Origin: Aldrovandia affinis
Taxonomy: Eukaryota; Chordata; Actinopteri; Notacanthiformes; Halosauridae
Direction: 5' to 3'
Length of the DNA stretch: 64,000 bases
NCBI GenBank assembly: GCA_029706075.1
Contig: JAINUG010000018.1
Span: forward strand, 2,751,001 to 2,815,000
A model generated the notes under the pieces. That model had not been told where the DNA came from. It was given only the letters and a program-made list of their open reading frames with translations, and searched no databases. Below are positions 19,560 through 31,802 of this stretch, piece after piece. How positions within the stretch are numbered: the first letter of the stretch is position 1; each line of letters opens with the position of its first letter. A program made the translations under genes and the position numbers.

Positions 19560-22150
19560 CATTACAAATGCCAAGGGCTGTTTAGTAATTATGTGCTGCA
19601 GCAGGTTGGCTGAGCCTTTTCTGTTTACACTTGTTATACTGTTGCTTGACATGCACTGCCAGACAACATGGACACAACACAATAAATCCGGACAAATTTG
19701 ACGCTGGATAAATTTCCTTTCATAATGAAAAATCACAAGCTATCTTGTTTTAAATAAAGATTTGTGGGAGAATTTTCCAGATAACCCCTCACACTAATCT
19801 GTTAAACTGGTTCTCTCCACAGGTATAAAAAAATCACAATGCACCTTCACCCTCTTCTGTCATCTATTTATAGCATCCCTCACCCTCCGCATCACCACCT
19901 TTTTGCTAAATATTTTCTCCTTATTTTGTCATTGATGTCCAAATGGGGGTCAGTGACCTCGTTCACATGGCAAGGTGTGATCCTGCATCAAGTTCATAAA
20001 ATATAAAAAAATGCAAAATACAGTACTATAAATTCAATGTACAGTATTTTCAATAGTCTTAATGCATAGATTCTATAAACATAATTTCTACTGAATGTAG
20101 AAAATGCAAGACACTAATTAGCAGAATATTCAGGGTTCTGCTCTGACAACCCCTGCATTGTTAACTCAAAGCTAAATGTGCTACAAACTGGAATGGAGAA
20201 CTGGTTCTGCCCCTGAGCTCAAATACAATACAGTTCAAAAAATAATATTCCATTTAGTTTTATGATCAAAGACAAAATAATTATGGAACATAATTTAGAA
20301 TAACATGGCCAAATAAACGAACATACTTGTCGTAGAATCCTTCTGAGAATTCAATGAGAATGTGGAAGCGCTCCATTCTGTTGTCATAACAAGTCCTTGT
20401 TAAAAACTATGCAGGAGCAAATTCATCAATAATTCTCCACAATGTATTGAAGAATACAGTTTAGTGTATAGGCCTTGGATAAAATAGTCATAAAGGATCC
20501 TCTGAATAAAACTGGGCACAGAATAGATGTTCAAGGACACTCGTATGACGCTCTTTGTTCATATGTGGTGTATTTACACAACCTTAGCAGGAAACGCAGC
20601 TAACGAATGTTCACAGCACCTCGTCATTTACATAGTAATGATTTCAAAGAAAATACTTTTTGAAAAAATTCTAATTGATGGCCTGATTAAATTGCTCGCC
20701 ATTGCAAAATGATGCAATAAATTAAACAAAAGCAGTTAAAGTGTCCATGTGATTTCAGAGGCCTCAAGACACCTTTTCTGATTTATAACAAGAATAGCAT
20801 TGTATGCTCTGATAAACAAGACAATTACATGAATGTTTTAAATACTTAATGCGTTATAAATTGAAATAATGCGTGAGAAATCAATACATTTTAAATAATT
20901 AAGCAGAGGAATTAATGCTCTTCACATAAGTTCTGTTTCCTCCAATACCAACTATAAAAAATACTGCTGCGTAGGTTATAACATTTTACCAAGGCATTTA
21001 ATGCATTTCAAATGCAAAACTGATTGAAGTTTAGCAGCAGAGATGAAACGCTGTGGCAATAATGGGCTTCTTTGAATATTTTATGTAAATCGGTTGCATT
21101 TATTAACTGTAGTCCAAAGCACTGACTGTAAGCAAGAAAGTTAATGCGACTATAAACATTTTTAATGTGATTTAGCACGGGGGCCTGCCTCATAAAAATG
21201 CTAAATCAAATTAAATACAAAATGTAAAAATCTTGCCTTCATTAAATCCAATAGATTAGGCCAGGCATTGAAGATGACTGGTTACTTTATGCCTGTCTCG
21301 CTGAAACACAATTTTCAAAGACAGTACTGTCTGTGTTGTCAGCCTGTGGCCCATTTACATGTTAAGCAAGAAATTCAATATATATATATTTATCTGCTGC
21401 CTGCTGCACATGGAAATTGTAGACACCACATATCTTGACAAGAAACACAGGGTTAAATAACTGTTGCCTGGCATGCTAGTTTTAACTACTACACTTTTAC
21501 TTCAAATATATATTAATGTGTATGTGTGCACGAGTATGTTTACCTGTGTGTGTGTGCAAAACCTAATATAAAGCAAGACGAAACAGAGAATATTTTTCCT
21601 TTAGCCCCATCATATCTTCAACATTTTGCATTATAAAATAAATGTATAATCATGCAGAATGGTGGGACAGTGACGTAATGCACTGACTGATTGAGGGAGG
21701 GAAGACCTGGCCCTCATTAGTTTTAATTGACAGGGTAATGGAAGCCAAGCCAAAACAGAGGGGTGATGACAGAATGTAGGAACAGACAAGGATGCACCTG
21801 AAGACTACTTCAGATGCAAAATTAATTTACATCTTTGTCCCAGATGTTAAGCCATTTAAAAAACGTATTGTAAAATGTATTTTCTGTTTCAGCAAAACCC
21901 TGTAGAAACAGTATTGGCCAATTTACAGGTCGGATATGGGCTCCTTTCAAAGGCCAGTCATAAACAAAACCATCTGTTCATAGCTACTGTTGTCTGTTGA
22001 AATAAAAATTACGAGGCGAAAACAAAATGTCACATGACACACTGTGTGGCCAATCAAAAAGCTGTTATAAATTGTTTGCCACAAGCACAGACTGGGACCT
22101 ACAGCCAATACAATGCAGGTTTGAGCATGGTCTGTGTAGTAGCCGACTAT
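19560..22150. other. Long gene-free intronic stretch
   Basis: About 2.6 kb with no recognisable coding sequence, repeat terminus or RNA gene. It is AT-rich, with no obvious transposon between about 19740 and 22150. An absence of repeats in such a repeat-dense window could reflect constrained non-coding sequence, but that cannot be judged from one genome. Confidence 0.5.
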
Positions 22151-22177
22151 GACCGGGGGTCTAAGGTGGCAGGACAC

Positions 22178-22245
22178 AATTGGACCAGGGGTATAGGGTG
22201 AGTTTAAAATTGGACCAGGGTTTAGGGTGAGTTTAAATTGGCCAG
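22178..22245. repeat. Short tandem repeat, about 2.3 units of 31 bp
   Basis: The unit ATTGGACCAGGG...TAGGGTGAGTTTAA occurs twice in a row, followed by a partial third unit (ATTGGCCAGGGTT). It lies in a GC-richer stretch (22080-22460) that looks like an unidentified repeat. Confidence 0.7.
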
Positions 22246-22485
22246 GGTTCCTTGGGTTACTACTGCATTGGCTCCTTCCAATGACACACCAGGTCCCCAC
22301 AGGCTACCGGTGGTCATCAGCCAGAAATACGCCTCTCCATTGGTTGATGCCATCTCTCCTATTGCACTGTGTGGCCTGTGCTGGGGCAAACAGCCCCTGA
22401 CCCTGGGGGAGGAGGAGTGGGCACAGTTTGGGGGAGTGTGTTGGAGGAGTGGGCACACTTATATACTATCATAATATAATAATAT

Positions 22486-22630
22486 ATGCCATTTAGCAGA
22501 CGCTTTTATCCGAAGGGACTTACAGTAATGGATGCATAGATTTTTCAGTATATATGGCCCCAGTGGGAATCGAACCCACAACCTAAGCGTTGCCAATGCC
22601 ATGCTCTACCTGCTGAGCCACACAGAATCA
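22486..22630 (-). mobile_element. tRNA-derived SINE with an L2-type tail
   Basis: On the minus strand a tRNA-like head has A box TGGCTCAGCAGGTAGAGC and B box GGGTTCGATTCCCACTGGGG. A short body and the tail CCCTTCGGATAAAAGCGTCTG follow. The tail matches the LINE end at 5515-5550, so the SINE probably uses the L2-type machinery. It is the same family as 36775-36916. Confidence 0.8.
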
Positions 22631-24119
22631 CCACTTCAGCCGCAGTGCTCCTTACACAGGTGCTGGTGCCACAGTAGGAACTCAAATTATTTGCAATTCA
22701 GAATTGGGGAGATAAAAAAGGGGGAATAAATTCCAAACAAGAATTGAGGATATGATATTATGAACTTTAAAAGAGGCGTGCTGCTCTTTATTACAAGCCT
22801 TTCTTTAAACTGAACTGAAACTTTATGTTAAAACTAAATTTCAGATGTGGTGTGAGTCCACTACCAATATCTGTTTGTTTTCATCATTCATCAAAAACTA
22901 ATACAAAAATTTACTCAGGAGAACAATTTGACCTCTAACTACTTCATTAAGCTCTGCTGACATAATTACAAACAGTTGCAAAAACCTTTGGAAGATTAAA
23001 GCACCTGCAGTAGCAATGAGAACACATAGAGGACCATATTAATTAAGTCAATATCCGGTATTAATTGTTACAAGACCAAAACAAAAAATAAGGTGTCACA
23101 ACAGTTTGAGGAAATGAAAGACAATGTTCGGCAAACAAAATATTCATAGATATTTCAATTTCATACCAACCTTTCTCAAACAATTTTTTTTTTTTACATT
23201 TGTATCAGTGTTTTATAACATTGTTGAATAACAAACACCTCAAATAAAAATGTTGTGTTAGTTTTCAATGAACGATGAAAACAAAACAGATCTTGGTAGT
23301 GGACTCAGACTTTTGGAACCCACTGTTTGTACAGTACAGTTTGGGCACTATGTGGGTATATGCACACAATTATTATTGTAATTAAAATTTAATTATTTAG
23401 AAAAATATATGTCCAACCTTCTTTAATGTTAAATACTTAAATAGTAATACAAGTATGTGTGTGTGTGTGTGCTTATTTATATAAAAATATTATTTTAACT
23501 ACAGAAAATAATCTGCAACTATTCAAATGGAACATGATGTGACAGTGCCGACACTGTGGAAAACACTCTTTGATAGGACTGAATTTAGGATACGTAATGC
23601 CGATTTAAGCCCCCAAAGGACTTAAGCATGGTTGCCCAAGTCTTTTTAACATCACAAGCAAAGAAGTAAGTCTCACACTACGTAACAGACATTTTACTGG
23701 ATTATGATAATCGAGCAAGGGGAAATGTCCTTCCAAACTTCAATCGGCATGCAAAGTAAACAAAAGTACAGTTCCGAGCCTGTCTTCAGAATAATTGTGT
23801 GCAAATATTTTTATACTGTGACTTTGCATCTATGTTCTGTCTCAAAAGATGTTCTTTTTCACAGATATTTTCCACAGTAGAATGATGGTTTGCACAGATG
23901 CATTGTAAGGTAATGAAACCACTGGGAATTAATTATTTAATCTTCTTGGATGTGTCTTTCAGCTGAGTGGAGCGATTTTGAAATTTAACAACATGAATAT
24001 GATAATAAAGTATGCACATATGCCAGATAACTTGTAGCTTCTGTAATCTGTAATCTGAAATCTGGTACCATTGCCTAACGCGGAGCAGTCAAAAATGAAT
24101 CATCAGTCAAATTATGTTA
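22631..24119. other. No gene seen
   Basis: AT-rich intronic-type DNA with a GT run at 23457-23471. Fragments such as CTTTTGGAACCCACTG at 23310-23326 hint at an old transposon end (possible inverted partner near 22855), too decayed to annotate. Confidence 0.45.
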
Positions 24120-24120
24120 T

Positions 24121-25540
24121 GTGCAATGGGGGAAATAAGTATTGAACACGCTAACTGAAATTAATTCAATACTTAGTGGAGAAGCCTTTGTTTGTAATGA
24201 CAGCTTCAAGGCGCTTTCTGTATGAAGTAACTAATCGCCCGCAGTATTCAGGTGTGATTTTGGCCCATTCCTCTACACAGATTGTCTTTCAATCTTGAAT
24301 ATTGCGGGGGGCCCTCTTGTGAATCTGGATCTTCAGATGCTTCCACAAATGTTCAATTGGGTTTAAGTCAGGTGATTGACTGGGCCATTCCAGCAAGTTG
24401 ATTTTCTTTCTCTGAAACCAATTGCGAGTTTCCTTTGCTGTATGCTTTGGATCGTTGTCCTGGTGGAAGGTCCACCCACGTCTCATCCTCAGCATCCTGG
24501 TGGATGGCAGCAGGTTCATCTCAAGAATCTCTCTGTACATGGCTCCATTCATTGTTCCTTCAATGATATGAAGTCTGCCAGTACCACGAGAGGAGAAACA
24601 GCCCCACATCATGATACTTCCACCTCCAAACTTCACTGTTGGTATAGTGTTATTCGGGTGATGTGCAGTGCCATTTCTCCTCCAAACATGGTGTGTTGTG
24701 TGACAGCCAAAAGTTCAATTTTGGTCTCATCTGACCAGAGTACATGCTCCCAGTAGTTCACTGGCTTGTCCAAATGTTGTTTGGCAAACTTTAAACGAGC
24801 TTCAACATGTCTTTTTTTCAGTAGTGGAGTCTTGCGGGCTGAGCGTGCACAGAGGCCATGGCGGTGGAGTGCATTGCCTACTGTCCTTTCTGTCACAGTT
24901 GTACCTGCTGCCTCCAAGTCTTTCTGGAGCTCTTTCCTAGTGGTCCTTGGCTCTTTGGCTACTCTTCGAAGTATCCTTCTGACTCCCTGATCAGAAATCT
25001 TGGGAGGAGCTCCTGTGCGTGGCCGGTTGATGGTGGAGTGATGTTGCTTCCACTTACGGATAATGCCCCCAATGGTGCTTACTGGAAGATTCAGAAGTTG
25101 TGAAATACGTCTGTAGCCAATTCCATTTTCATGTTTTGCAACAATCTGGTTGCGAAGGTCTTGAGAGAGCTCTTTGCTTTTACCCATCATTAGATGTTTC
25201 TTGTGTGGCACCTTGGTAACAAAAAAAAACCTTTTATAGCCCATCAATATATTCTAACCCAGCTGACAGATTGGAGGTAGTGTTGCCTCCTAATTAGTTA
25301 TGGTTTTCAGCTGGTTCCTTGCCTTTCCTTGCTGTGGTGTACTGCTTTTTCTTAGTGTGTTCAATACTTTTTTCCTGTTTCATTCCACTTTATTACACAT
25401 GGACTTTAATGTTTCTATTTTTTGTCTGGATTTTTTGAGTTAATACCAAAGTCTGGTGCAAATTTCACTTGAATAGGCTCATTGGAAATACATTTACTGG
25501 ACAAAATGTTGATGTGTTCAATACTTATTTCCCCCATTGT
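24121..25540 (-). mobile_element. Tc1/mariner element, near complete
   Basis: The inverted ends CAATGGGGGAAATAAGTATTG (left, about 24125) and its complement (right, ending about 25540) bound 1.42 kb. The transposase lies on the minus strand across most of the interior. The size and layout fit an almost full-length fish Tc1. Coding breaks show that it is inactive. Confidence 0.85.
24289..25187 (-). pseudogene. Tc1 transposase, nearly full length, one frameshift seen
   Basis: The start [20 protein letters not shown] is at 25187. The helix-turn-helix region ([20 protein letters not shown]), the linker GRP-like [12 protein letters not shown] and the first catalytic Asp ([10 protein letters not shown]) follow in one frame, which shifts near 24690-24640. 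The second frame carries [19 protein letters not shown], the second Asp ([10 protein letters not shown]) and the Glu motif [11 protein letters not shown]. All three DD34E residues are visible. It ends at a TGA at 24289-24291, slightly short of the family C-terminus. The frameshift inactivates it. Confidence 0.85.
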
Positions 25541-25541
25541 A

Positions 25542-26370
25542 TGTTATGTAAAATACAATCATGTATTTTTGACCTCACTTGCAACTTACAAGCCAATCAA
25601 ACGTGACAACTGAGCACCAACCTAAACTCACATCCAGTGAAAATTGGACCATAATTTGGTTTAGTCATTTCTATAATAATTGATTGCCTTTATATAGGGC
25701 TTTTCATCTCATGACCTCAAAGTGCTTTACAGTGAAGGAGGGAAAGCTCACCTCAACCAAAACCAATGTGTGGCACGCACCTGGGTTCCAATTTCAAATG
25801 GTTCTGCACTTATCGATCACACCTTGTGGAGAAACGGGGATTATTGGCACTGTTTAGCCTGTCCTTGTTGATGTGTGTGGTTAAGGATGATATGTGTATG
25901 TCCCAGCTGTCTCCGTACAGCAAAGGGGGAAAAAGGTGTGTGTATCTAATTTCAGGGTGTAACAGGGTGCTACTGTCTGCTTTTGATCCAGTGGGGAAAT
26001 AGAAAACATAATTTGATGATATTTAATCTCATTATAAAAATGTACTGGGAGCGAGAGCCTGCGCTTGGCCAGGAGATCTGCTTTAATTAAAATGTAGCAT
26101 CCTGCCGAATCAGCTCATTTAATCAGGTCAGTCATATCAATTAAGTTTGATTCAAAATTTTGGTTAAAATGCTTATATATTGGAATGGCAGGTATTCCAA
26201 GCAGGTAGGTACATGCATTAATCCACCAAGTAACAGGTTAGCGGAACATACCCCCTACCTATACAGCACCCAGGGTTTGGCACTTTTCAGGATCTCCCAC
26301 AGAAATAACTACAATAGCCAGACCCTCAGTCCTTACAAATATTACCTTCTGTACCCTCTGACCTCATGCA
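25542..26370. other. No gene; includes a dispersed fish repeat near 25680-25800
   Basis: TTTATATAGGGCTTTTCATC followed by CTCAAAGTGCTTTACAGTGA resembles a repeat I associate with fish genomes, but I cannot name its family. The rest has no recognisable feature. Confidence 0.4.
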
Positions 26371-26371
26371 A

Positions 26372-26480
26372 ACACACAGAATTCAGATACAACTTCACAT
26401 AGCCACACAATAAAACCCGAAACTCACACAGAATTCAGACACAACTTTACACAGCCAAACACAAAGCCCCAAACTTGGGT
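26372..26480. repeat. Tandem duplication of about 54 bp
   Basis: ACACAGAATTCAGATACAAC...CACATAGCCACACAATAAAACCC is repeated as ACACAGAATTCAGACACAAC...CACAGCCAAACACAAAGCCCC. It is a direct, adjacent duplication with a handful of differences. Confidence 0.7.
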
Positions 26481-28960
26481 TATGATGCATTTTCTTCCTT
26501 GTCTTCTACTTCTTTTTTCTGCTCATTACATCATCAAAAATGGTCCATGCCCCAAATTAGTAATCCACCCCATTGGTCAATATCTACTTCAACCAATAAC
26601 ACCGTCTGTCAGTTTGCAAGCCCACAAACAGATGGTGCAGGCCAATTGCAGACCGCACAGCAGGTGACATCAATAATTTTAGAAATATAAGGATGTGCAC
26701 ATGTGATGCCATTTCAGCCAATAGAACATATTTTAAAAACTGGATAGATGCCATATTGCTTTTCTGTGGGAAGTTGCTTGCTTGCTATCTAATACGATCC
26801 AGTACATTAATACTATCACTATACTAGAGATGTATAATTATCTTTAAATTCTGCATCATATTGTTTCATGGCCATGATAGCTAGTGCGCGTGACTACAAG
26901 GTAAGCCTAAAACCCTGATTTTACCAATAACACCTTAATATTGCCAGCTAGAAGGAAATCTCATTGAGAAAAAATATTTTTTTCAATATCTAAATTTACA
27001 TAGTGATAAACTCTAGACCAAAAAAAGAATGCTTTCAATTAATTTTGCCATGCCATTTGTTATGTTGTATTTATCATGCTGTCTTGACTCAACATCAACA
27101 ATGTAACCTGCAACCATCAAAGTACTTATTGAATTTTTTTATAATACTACACAGAATGTCAGGCAATAATCTTGGGGAGGTTTTAAATTTCCCTTAAATT
27201 TTATCTCAGTAATTCTGCTCTAGTTTTGTAGCATTAAATGAATGTCCGATTCATGAATTATCTACTGCTGTATACAACAAACCAGGTGTCCACTTCTCCT
27301 GAAATCAAGGGCCTTGAAAACTGACGAAAGGCCATTATAGCCAAAAGGCCAAACAGTCAGAGTTTGGCAATCGGCCACAATGACCTGGCATCCTGCCTGG
27401 GTCATAGCCTTTAATGCCGTTGCAGTTATGACCTTCATTCCATGAACATTTACCAGCCAAGCTTGGTCAATCTTCATGTACACGGGCACAGCAGGCTGAT
27501 ATAACTTTAAACATTTGCGGAAATCCTTCCACGCATATCACCTTGAAACATACTCGTCAGAAGATTATTAATATTATTTTCTCCCTAATCCAATAAGCCA
27601 CCTTCAAAGGGTCACAAACCCCCATTTTTGCTTTTTGAAAGCACAAGGGGTGGAAGGCGGAATAAGTGCCTGTTGTCGCGAATGGCTCATTCCCTGCATA
27701 GATTCCACGCTGCACTAAAGATCTGACTCAAAGACGGGCAGGCCTGGTTACGGGCATCTTGACTGTTTTCACTTTACTTTAACACCAATAGAAACATTAT
27801 GGAGCCGCAGTGATAAGCTAATTCCCAAAGGCAACATCCATTTTTATGAGATGAGAACGCAACATTTAATCTTGTTGTTTGCTTATAAAACCGGCTTTCA
27901 CCTCACTGATAGTTAGATTAACTATAGGGACATTAATCACTGGTTTTAAGTTCTGTATATCCATTAACACATAAAAGATTAAGTGTTTCATAAGCAGTCA
28001 CACGTGGCTAGCAGAGTACTGCCTACATCAGTGGGTTTCCAAAGATGTTCCATCAAGTGTGCCATGAAATAAGAAGCTAATTAGTGTTTTCAATAGATTT
28101 AGAAAACCTGCCTTAAGTCTTAAACCTGCCTAAATTATATGAAAATAATACATTTAAAACGAAAAATATTGTATTTGTTGTTCTTTTGTGAAAAGAAATC
28201 CTTTCTCTTCTTTTGAGCTCTTCCCCTAGATTCAATCAAATGCTCATAACCACTTCTTAAATTCAATCAAACATGATTTGATTCAATCATGCAAACATTT
28301 TTTTAGTTCATTTAGCGCTAAAAATAGATGAGTTTAAAATAGGCAGCAAAACTTCACCTCACTTCTTTTACCCTTGGAGTAATCCAGTAACCTACAAAAA
28401 ATAAATAGATATTCCTATCCGGTCCAGCAACATCCTGCAAAACCATCCAACTGTCCTGCATTTGGACAAATCTGATCACCCTATGCTCAGACTGGAGAAT
28501 AATACATTAATACATTTGATCAAATATAAAGATACTCAATGAAAAAAGAACGCAGTAAGGATAAGATAATCAACTAATGTAGTTTCTTCCAACCTTTGTC
28601 TCCATTATTTGGGGAATATGATGTGTAGAAAATAGTTTATGCAATAAAGAATAGGAGGGCAACAATCATTGGTAAGTCAAAATACATTCAGAGTAAAAGC
28701 TATTTCAGCTACTGATGTTCCATGAAAAATGTTATGGGTCTGAGTATTCCACACAATTCATTTGACTAGCGTCAGCTATTGCAATCTGTATTCGATGATT
28801 AAGAAGTTCTTAATTTTAGAAATGTCATTGAGGTTGCGCAGTGTTTAAATGGTTGCACGGTGTTCACATTCAAAGTCTCCTTATGTGGTTCCCGCACCAA
28901 TGTAGATACATTTTCTGTTGGCAAAGGTCAAATAGTTGATCGTTTTTATTACAAAGACGA
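26481..28960. other. Gene-free intronic stretch
   Basis: No repeat ends or exons are recognisable. A minus-strand frame at 27262-27489 (75 residues, MKVITATALKAMTQAGCQVI) is open, but it resembles nothing I know and lacks splice or promoter support. Confidence 0.45.
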
Positions 28961-28971
28961 GTGAAAATCGC

Positions 28972-29340
28972 AGGCGGCACGGTGGTGCAGTGGATAGCAC
29001 TGTCGCCTCACAGCAAGAAGGTCTCGGGTTCGAATCCAGGCCGGGGGCCTTTCTGTGTGGAGTTTGCATGTTCTCCCCGTGTCCGTGTGGGTTTCCTCCG
29101 GGTACTCCGGTTTCTTCCCACAGTCCAAAGACATGCACGTTAGGCTAATTGGAGAGTCTAAATTGCCCGTAGGTATGAGTGTGTGAGTGAATGGTGTGTG
29201 TGCCCTGCGATGGATTGGCGACCTGTCCAGGGTGTATTCCTGCCTCTCGCCCGGAACGCATGCTGGGATAGGCTCCAGCACCCCCCCGCGACCCTGACCA
29301 GGAATAAGCGGCTTAGACAATGGATGGATGGATGGATGGA
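28972..29340 (+). mobile_element. V-SINE-type element, full length, 11-bp target duplication
   Basis: The element begins with a tRNA-like head: A box GTGGTGCAGTGGATAGCAC and B box GGGTTCGAATCC. The strongly conserved central block of V-SINEs follows (GTGTGGAGTTTGCATGTTCT, then CTCCGGTTTCTTCCCACAG and AGTCCAAAGACATGC). It ends in a LINE-like 3' part and a (GGAT)n tail. GTGAAAATCGC at 28961-28971 is repeated exactly at 29341-29351. The intact duplication suggests a fairly recent insertion. Confidence 0.9.
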
Positions 29341-29351
29341 GTGAAAATCGC

Positions 29352-30889
29352 TAGCATTTCGTAATAATTATTTTCCCCTCTTCTACAATCCTTTTACAGC
29401 GTTACAGTTTCTCACCAAATTCCAACACGTCAGACTTTTAAACGGACTAGTGTGCTGACGAAAAAGCTGAGTTTCTTATGAAATGCATGTCTTACAAACT
29501 GCTAATGATATTTACTTGTGTTTTATTTTATTTTTTTAACTGGCAAACAGATTTGTATGAAATTTTGAGGATCAGTTTGAATAGTTTTGGTCCTTTGCCA
29601 AGACATACTACATTGGTGCTGGAACGGTGTAAAGAGGAGACTCTTGATTTACATATTTTTTATGTAAACTCTGTGCAACCATTACCTAAACACTGCATTG
29701 TTTAATAATAGATTGGATTCTATTTAACTTAATTTGTATATATATATAAAGACTATATATTTTATGATACATACATTTTATAAAATTATCATGATGGTAG
29801 AAAGTAGCAACAATAGGGTAATATCTTCCTAATGCTGTAAACATTTAGTTTGATTTAGCATGCCTGAAGTGTGTGGCTCCATCAGAAACGTTTAGCAGGA
29901 AAAGGCAGGTATTTTTTATTTTTTTGTACTACTGCCTGGCTAATAATACACAACCCATGGTGCCAATCACTCAGTTAACTCATTTTCATTGGCTCAAATG
30001 TCTGACTTCCTCTGCAAATTATTCCAGGACGCTTTGTTTTGGTTTGATTGAATTGAATATGCCCTTAAAGTGACTAAATGCATTTAATTAAATCCCTGGT
30101 TTTCTTAGTCAACCCTGTTGGTGGCATTCAGCTAGTAAGCACAAATCAAGACAAAGCAACAATAAATATAAGAAAAAACTAGCAGCTAAATATAACAACA
30201 AAGAAAAATAACAATAAGCCCTTAGCCCTTAGGGGCTGGCCACACAGAGAAGGAGGGAACAATACAAACATGGATACACTATATAAATATCAATTCCTTT
30301 ACAAAATAAGTGTAAATTACCACTTTTCAAAATGTAAGGACTGCCAAATGAATATGCCAACGTCTCATAATATATCTTCATACTCAACCCCTAAACATCA
30401 AATTGGATCAAAAAGGATACAACTTTATAAAAAAGCAATAGCAATAAAGAGAGCTGAAGAAAAATGAATGAATAAAAACAGAAAAATTATTAAAGTTGCT
30501 GACAATATTAATTCAATTATCCCCAGGAAATGGAACGTAATGACAGAGTTGGTGGACCTACTCTCACGTCTGTCTCTGTAATGCATTAATGAGGCTTTAA
30601 AGCAATAAGTTTATGTTCATATAAATCGACTTCAGCCCGCAGTCTCGCTGATTGGGGGAATACGCAAAAAAATTATCTCTCCTTTAGTTTCATAGCAATT
30701 TTAATACACATTAAAATTACCAGTATGGGGGTTAAATTACATTCTCCACTTTTGCTGTTTCAAAGAAGAGAGATGCAGAGAAAATCACAGTATGATATCT
30801 GCTGCAAAGGAGCACAACAGTGTTTAATACAATATTGGAAATCAACATAAAGGCTCCGTCTTTTATGAATGCTAGGAGTGCATTATTTT
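29352..30889. other. No gene seen
   Basis: AT-rich sequence without recognisable exons, repeats or RNA genes. Confidence 0.5.
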
Positions 30890-31035
30890 TCCGTTTTTGG
30901 TAACCTAAACTTTTTTACCTCTGGCAGTTTACCGCTTACCTTTGTACCATTTTAGGTTATTCACTGGACTTGAACTGCTTAAATTTCAATAAAAACTGGA
31001 AAATGGGGGTGTTCTAAAACTTTTGACCTGTAGTG
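30890..31035. mobile_element. Tc1 terminal fragment
   Basis: The last about 145 bp match the right end of the Tc1 at 36920-37830, including GCAGTTTACCGCTTACCTTT and the terminus GGGGGTGTTCTAAAACTTTT. The rest of the element is missing. Confidence 0.75.
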
Positions 31036-31802
31036 TATATAACAAAAATGAATAACATTCATTTCAATCTTAGGGAATTGTTTTGTGTTCTCCCTTGGCT
31101 TCCTGTTTCACTGATTAAAAATATTCACAAATTATTTAAAAAACACACATGTAAAATCCATGTATCATCCAGAACCATGTGGAAAGGCAAATAACTCTCA
31201 GAAGAAACAAAGTGTTATTGACCTTCAAAAGTCAGGAGATGGTTACAAACAAATAAATAAAAAATATACAATATACAGTACTGTGCAAATGTTTTAGGGC
31301 ACTGTGAAAAATTGTAATTAAAGCCATTTATCTGAGTAGTAAGTGTTTATTTGGTAGAAAAAACATCATATAACATTGAAGTAAACACAAAGAAATACAA
31401 TGACAAAAACACAATCTTGTGATTTTAAAACAAGCCAGTATTTTGTGTGGCCTCCCTTGCAAAACTGAAGCAATTCGCTTTGGTTGTGTAATTTTTTCCA
31501 AATAGTCCTGTGGTAAATTCTTCCAAACTTCTTACAGGATTTGCCATAACTCTGCCTTTGACTTTGGCTGCTTTTTGTTCTTTTCCTTGTCCAAGTGATC
31601 CCATACAGCTTCAATTATGTTGAGGTCGGGGCTCTGAGGTGGCCAATCTTATACTGTGAGTGTTCCATCTGCACCCTCCAAGCAGGTCTTAATCATGTTT
31701 GCAGTGTGTTTGGGGTTGTTACCGTGCTGAAAGTTAAAGCTTTTTCCAATCAGTCGTTTTCCCGAAGGTAGAGCATGATGAATCAATACCTGTTTATATT
31801 TC

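Noticed and set aside
19311-19736. Minus-strand frame of 141 codons rich in His and Thr
   Set aside because: Its apparent length comes from the GT microsatellite and the MITE hairpin.
22532-22729. Plus-strand frame containing a tRNA-like region that might be read as a tRNA gene
   Set aside because: The A and B boxes are on the minus strand, joined to a LINE-like tail, so this is a SINE and not a functional tRNA.
27262-27489. Minus-strand frame of 75 codons as a possible exon
   Set aside because: No convincing acceptor or donor, and no recognised family. Kept only as a note.
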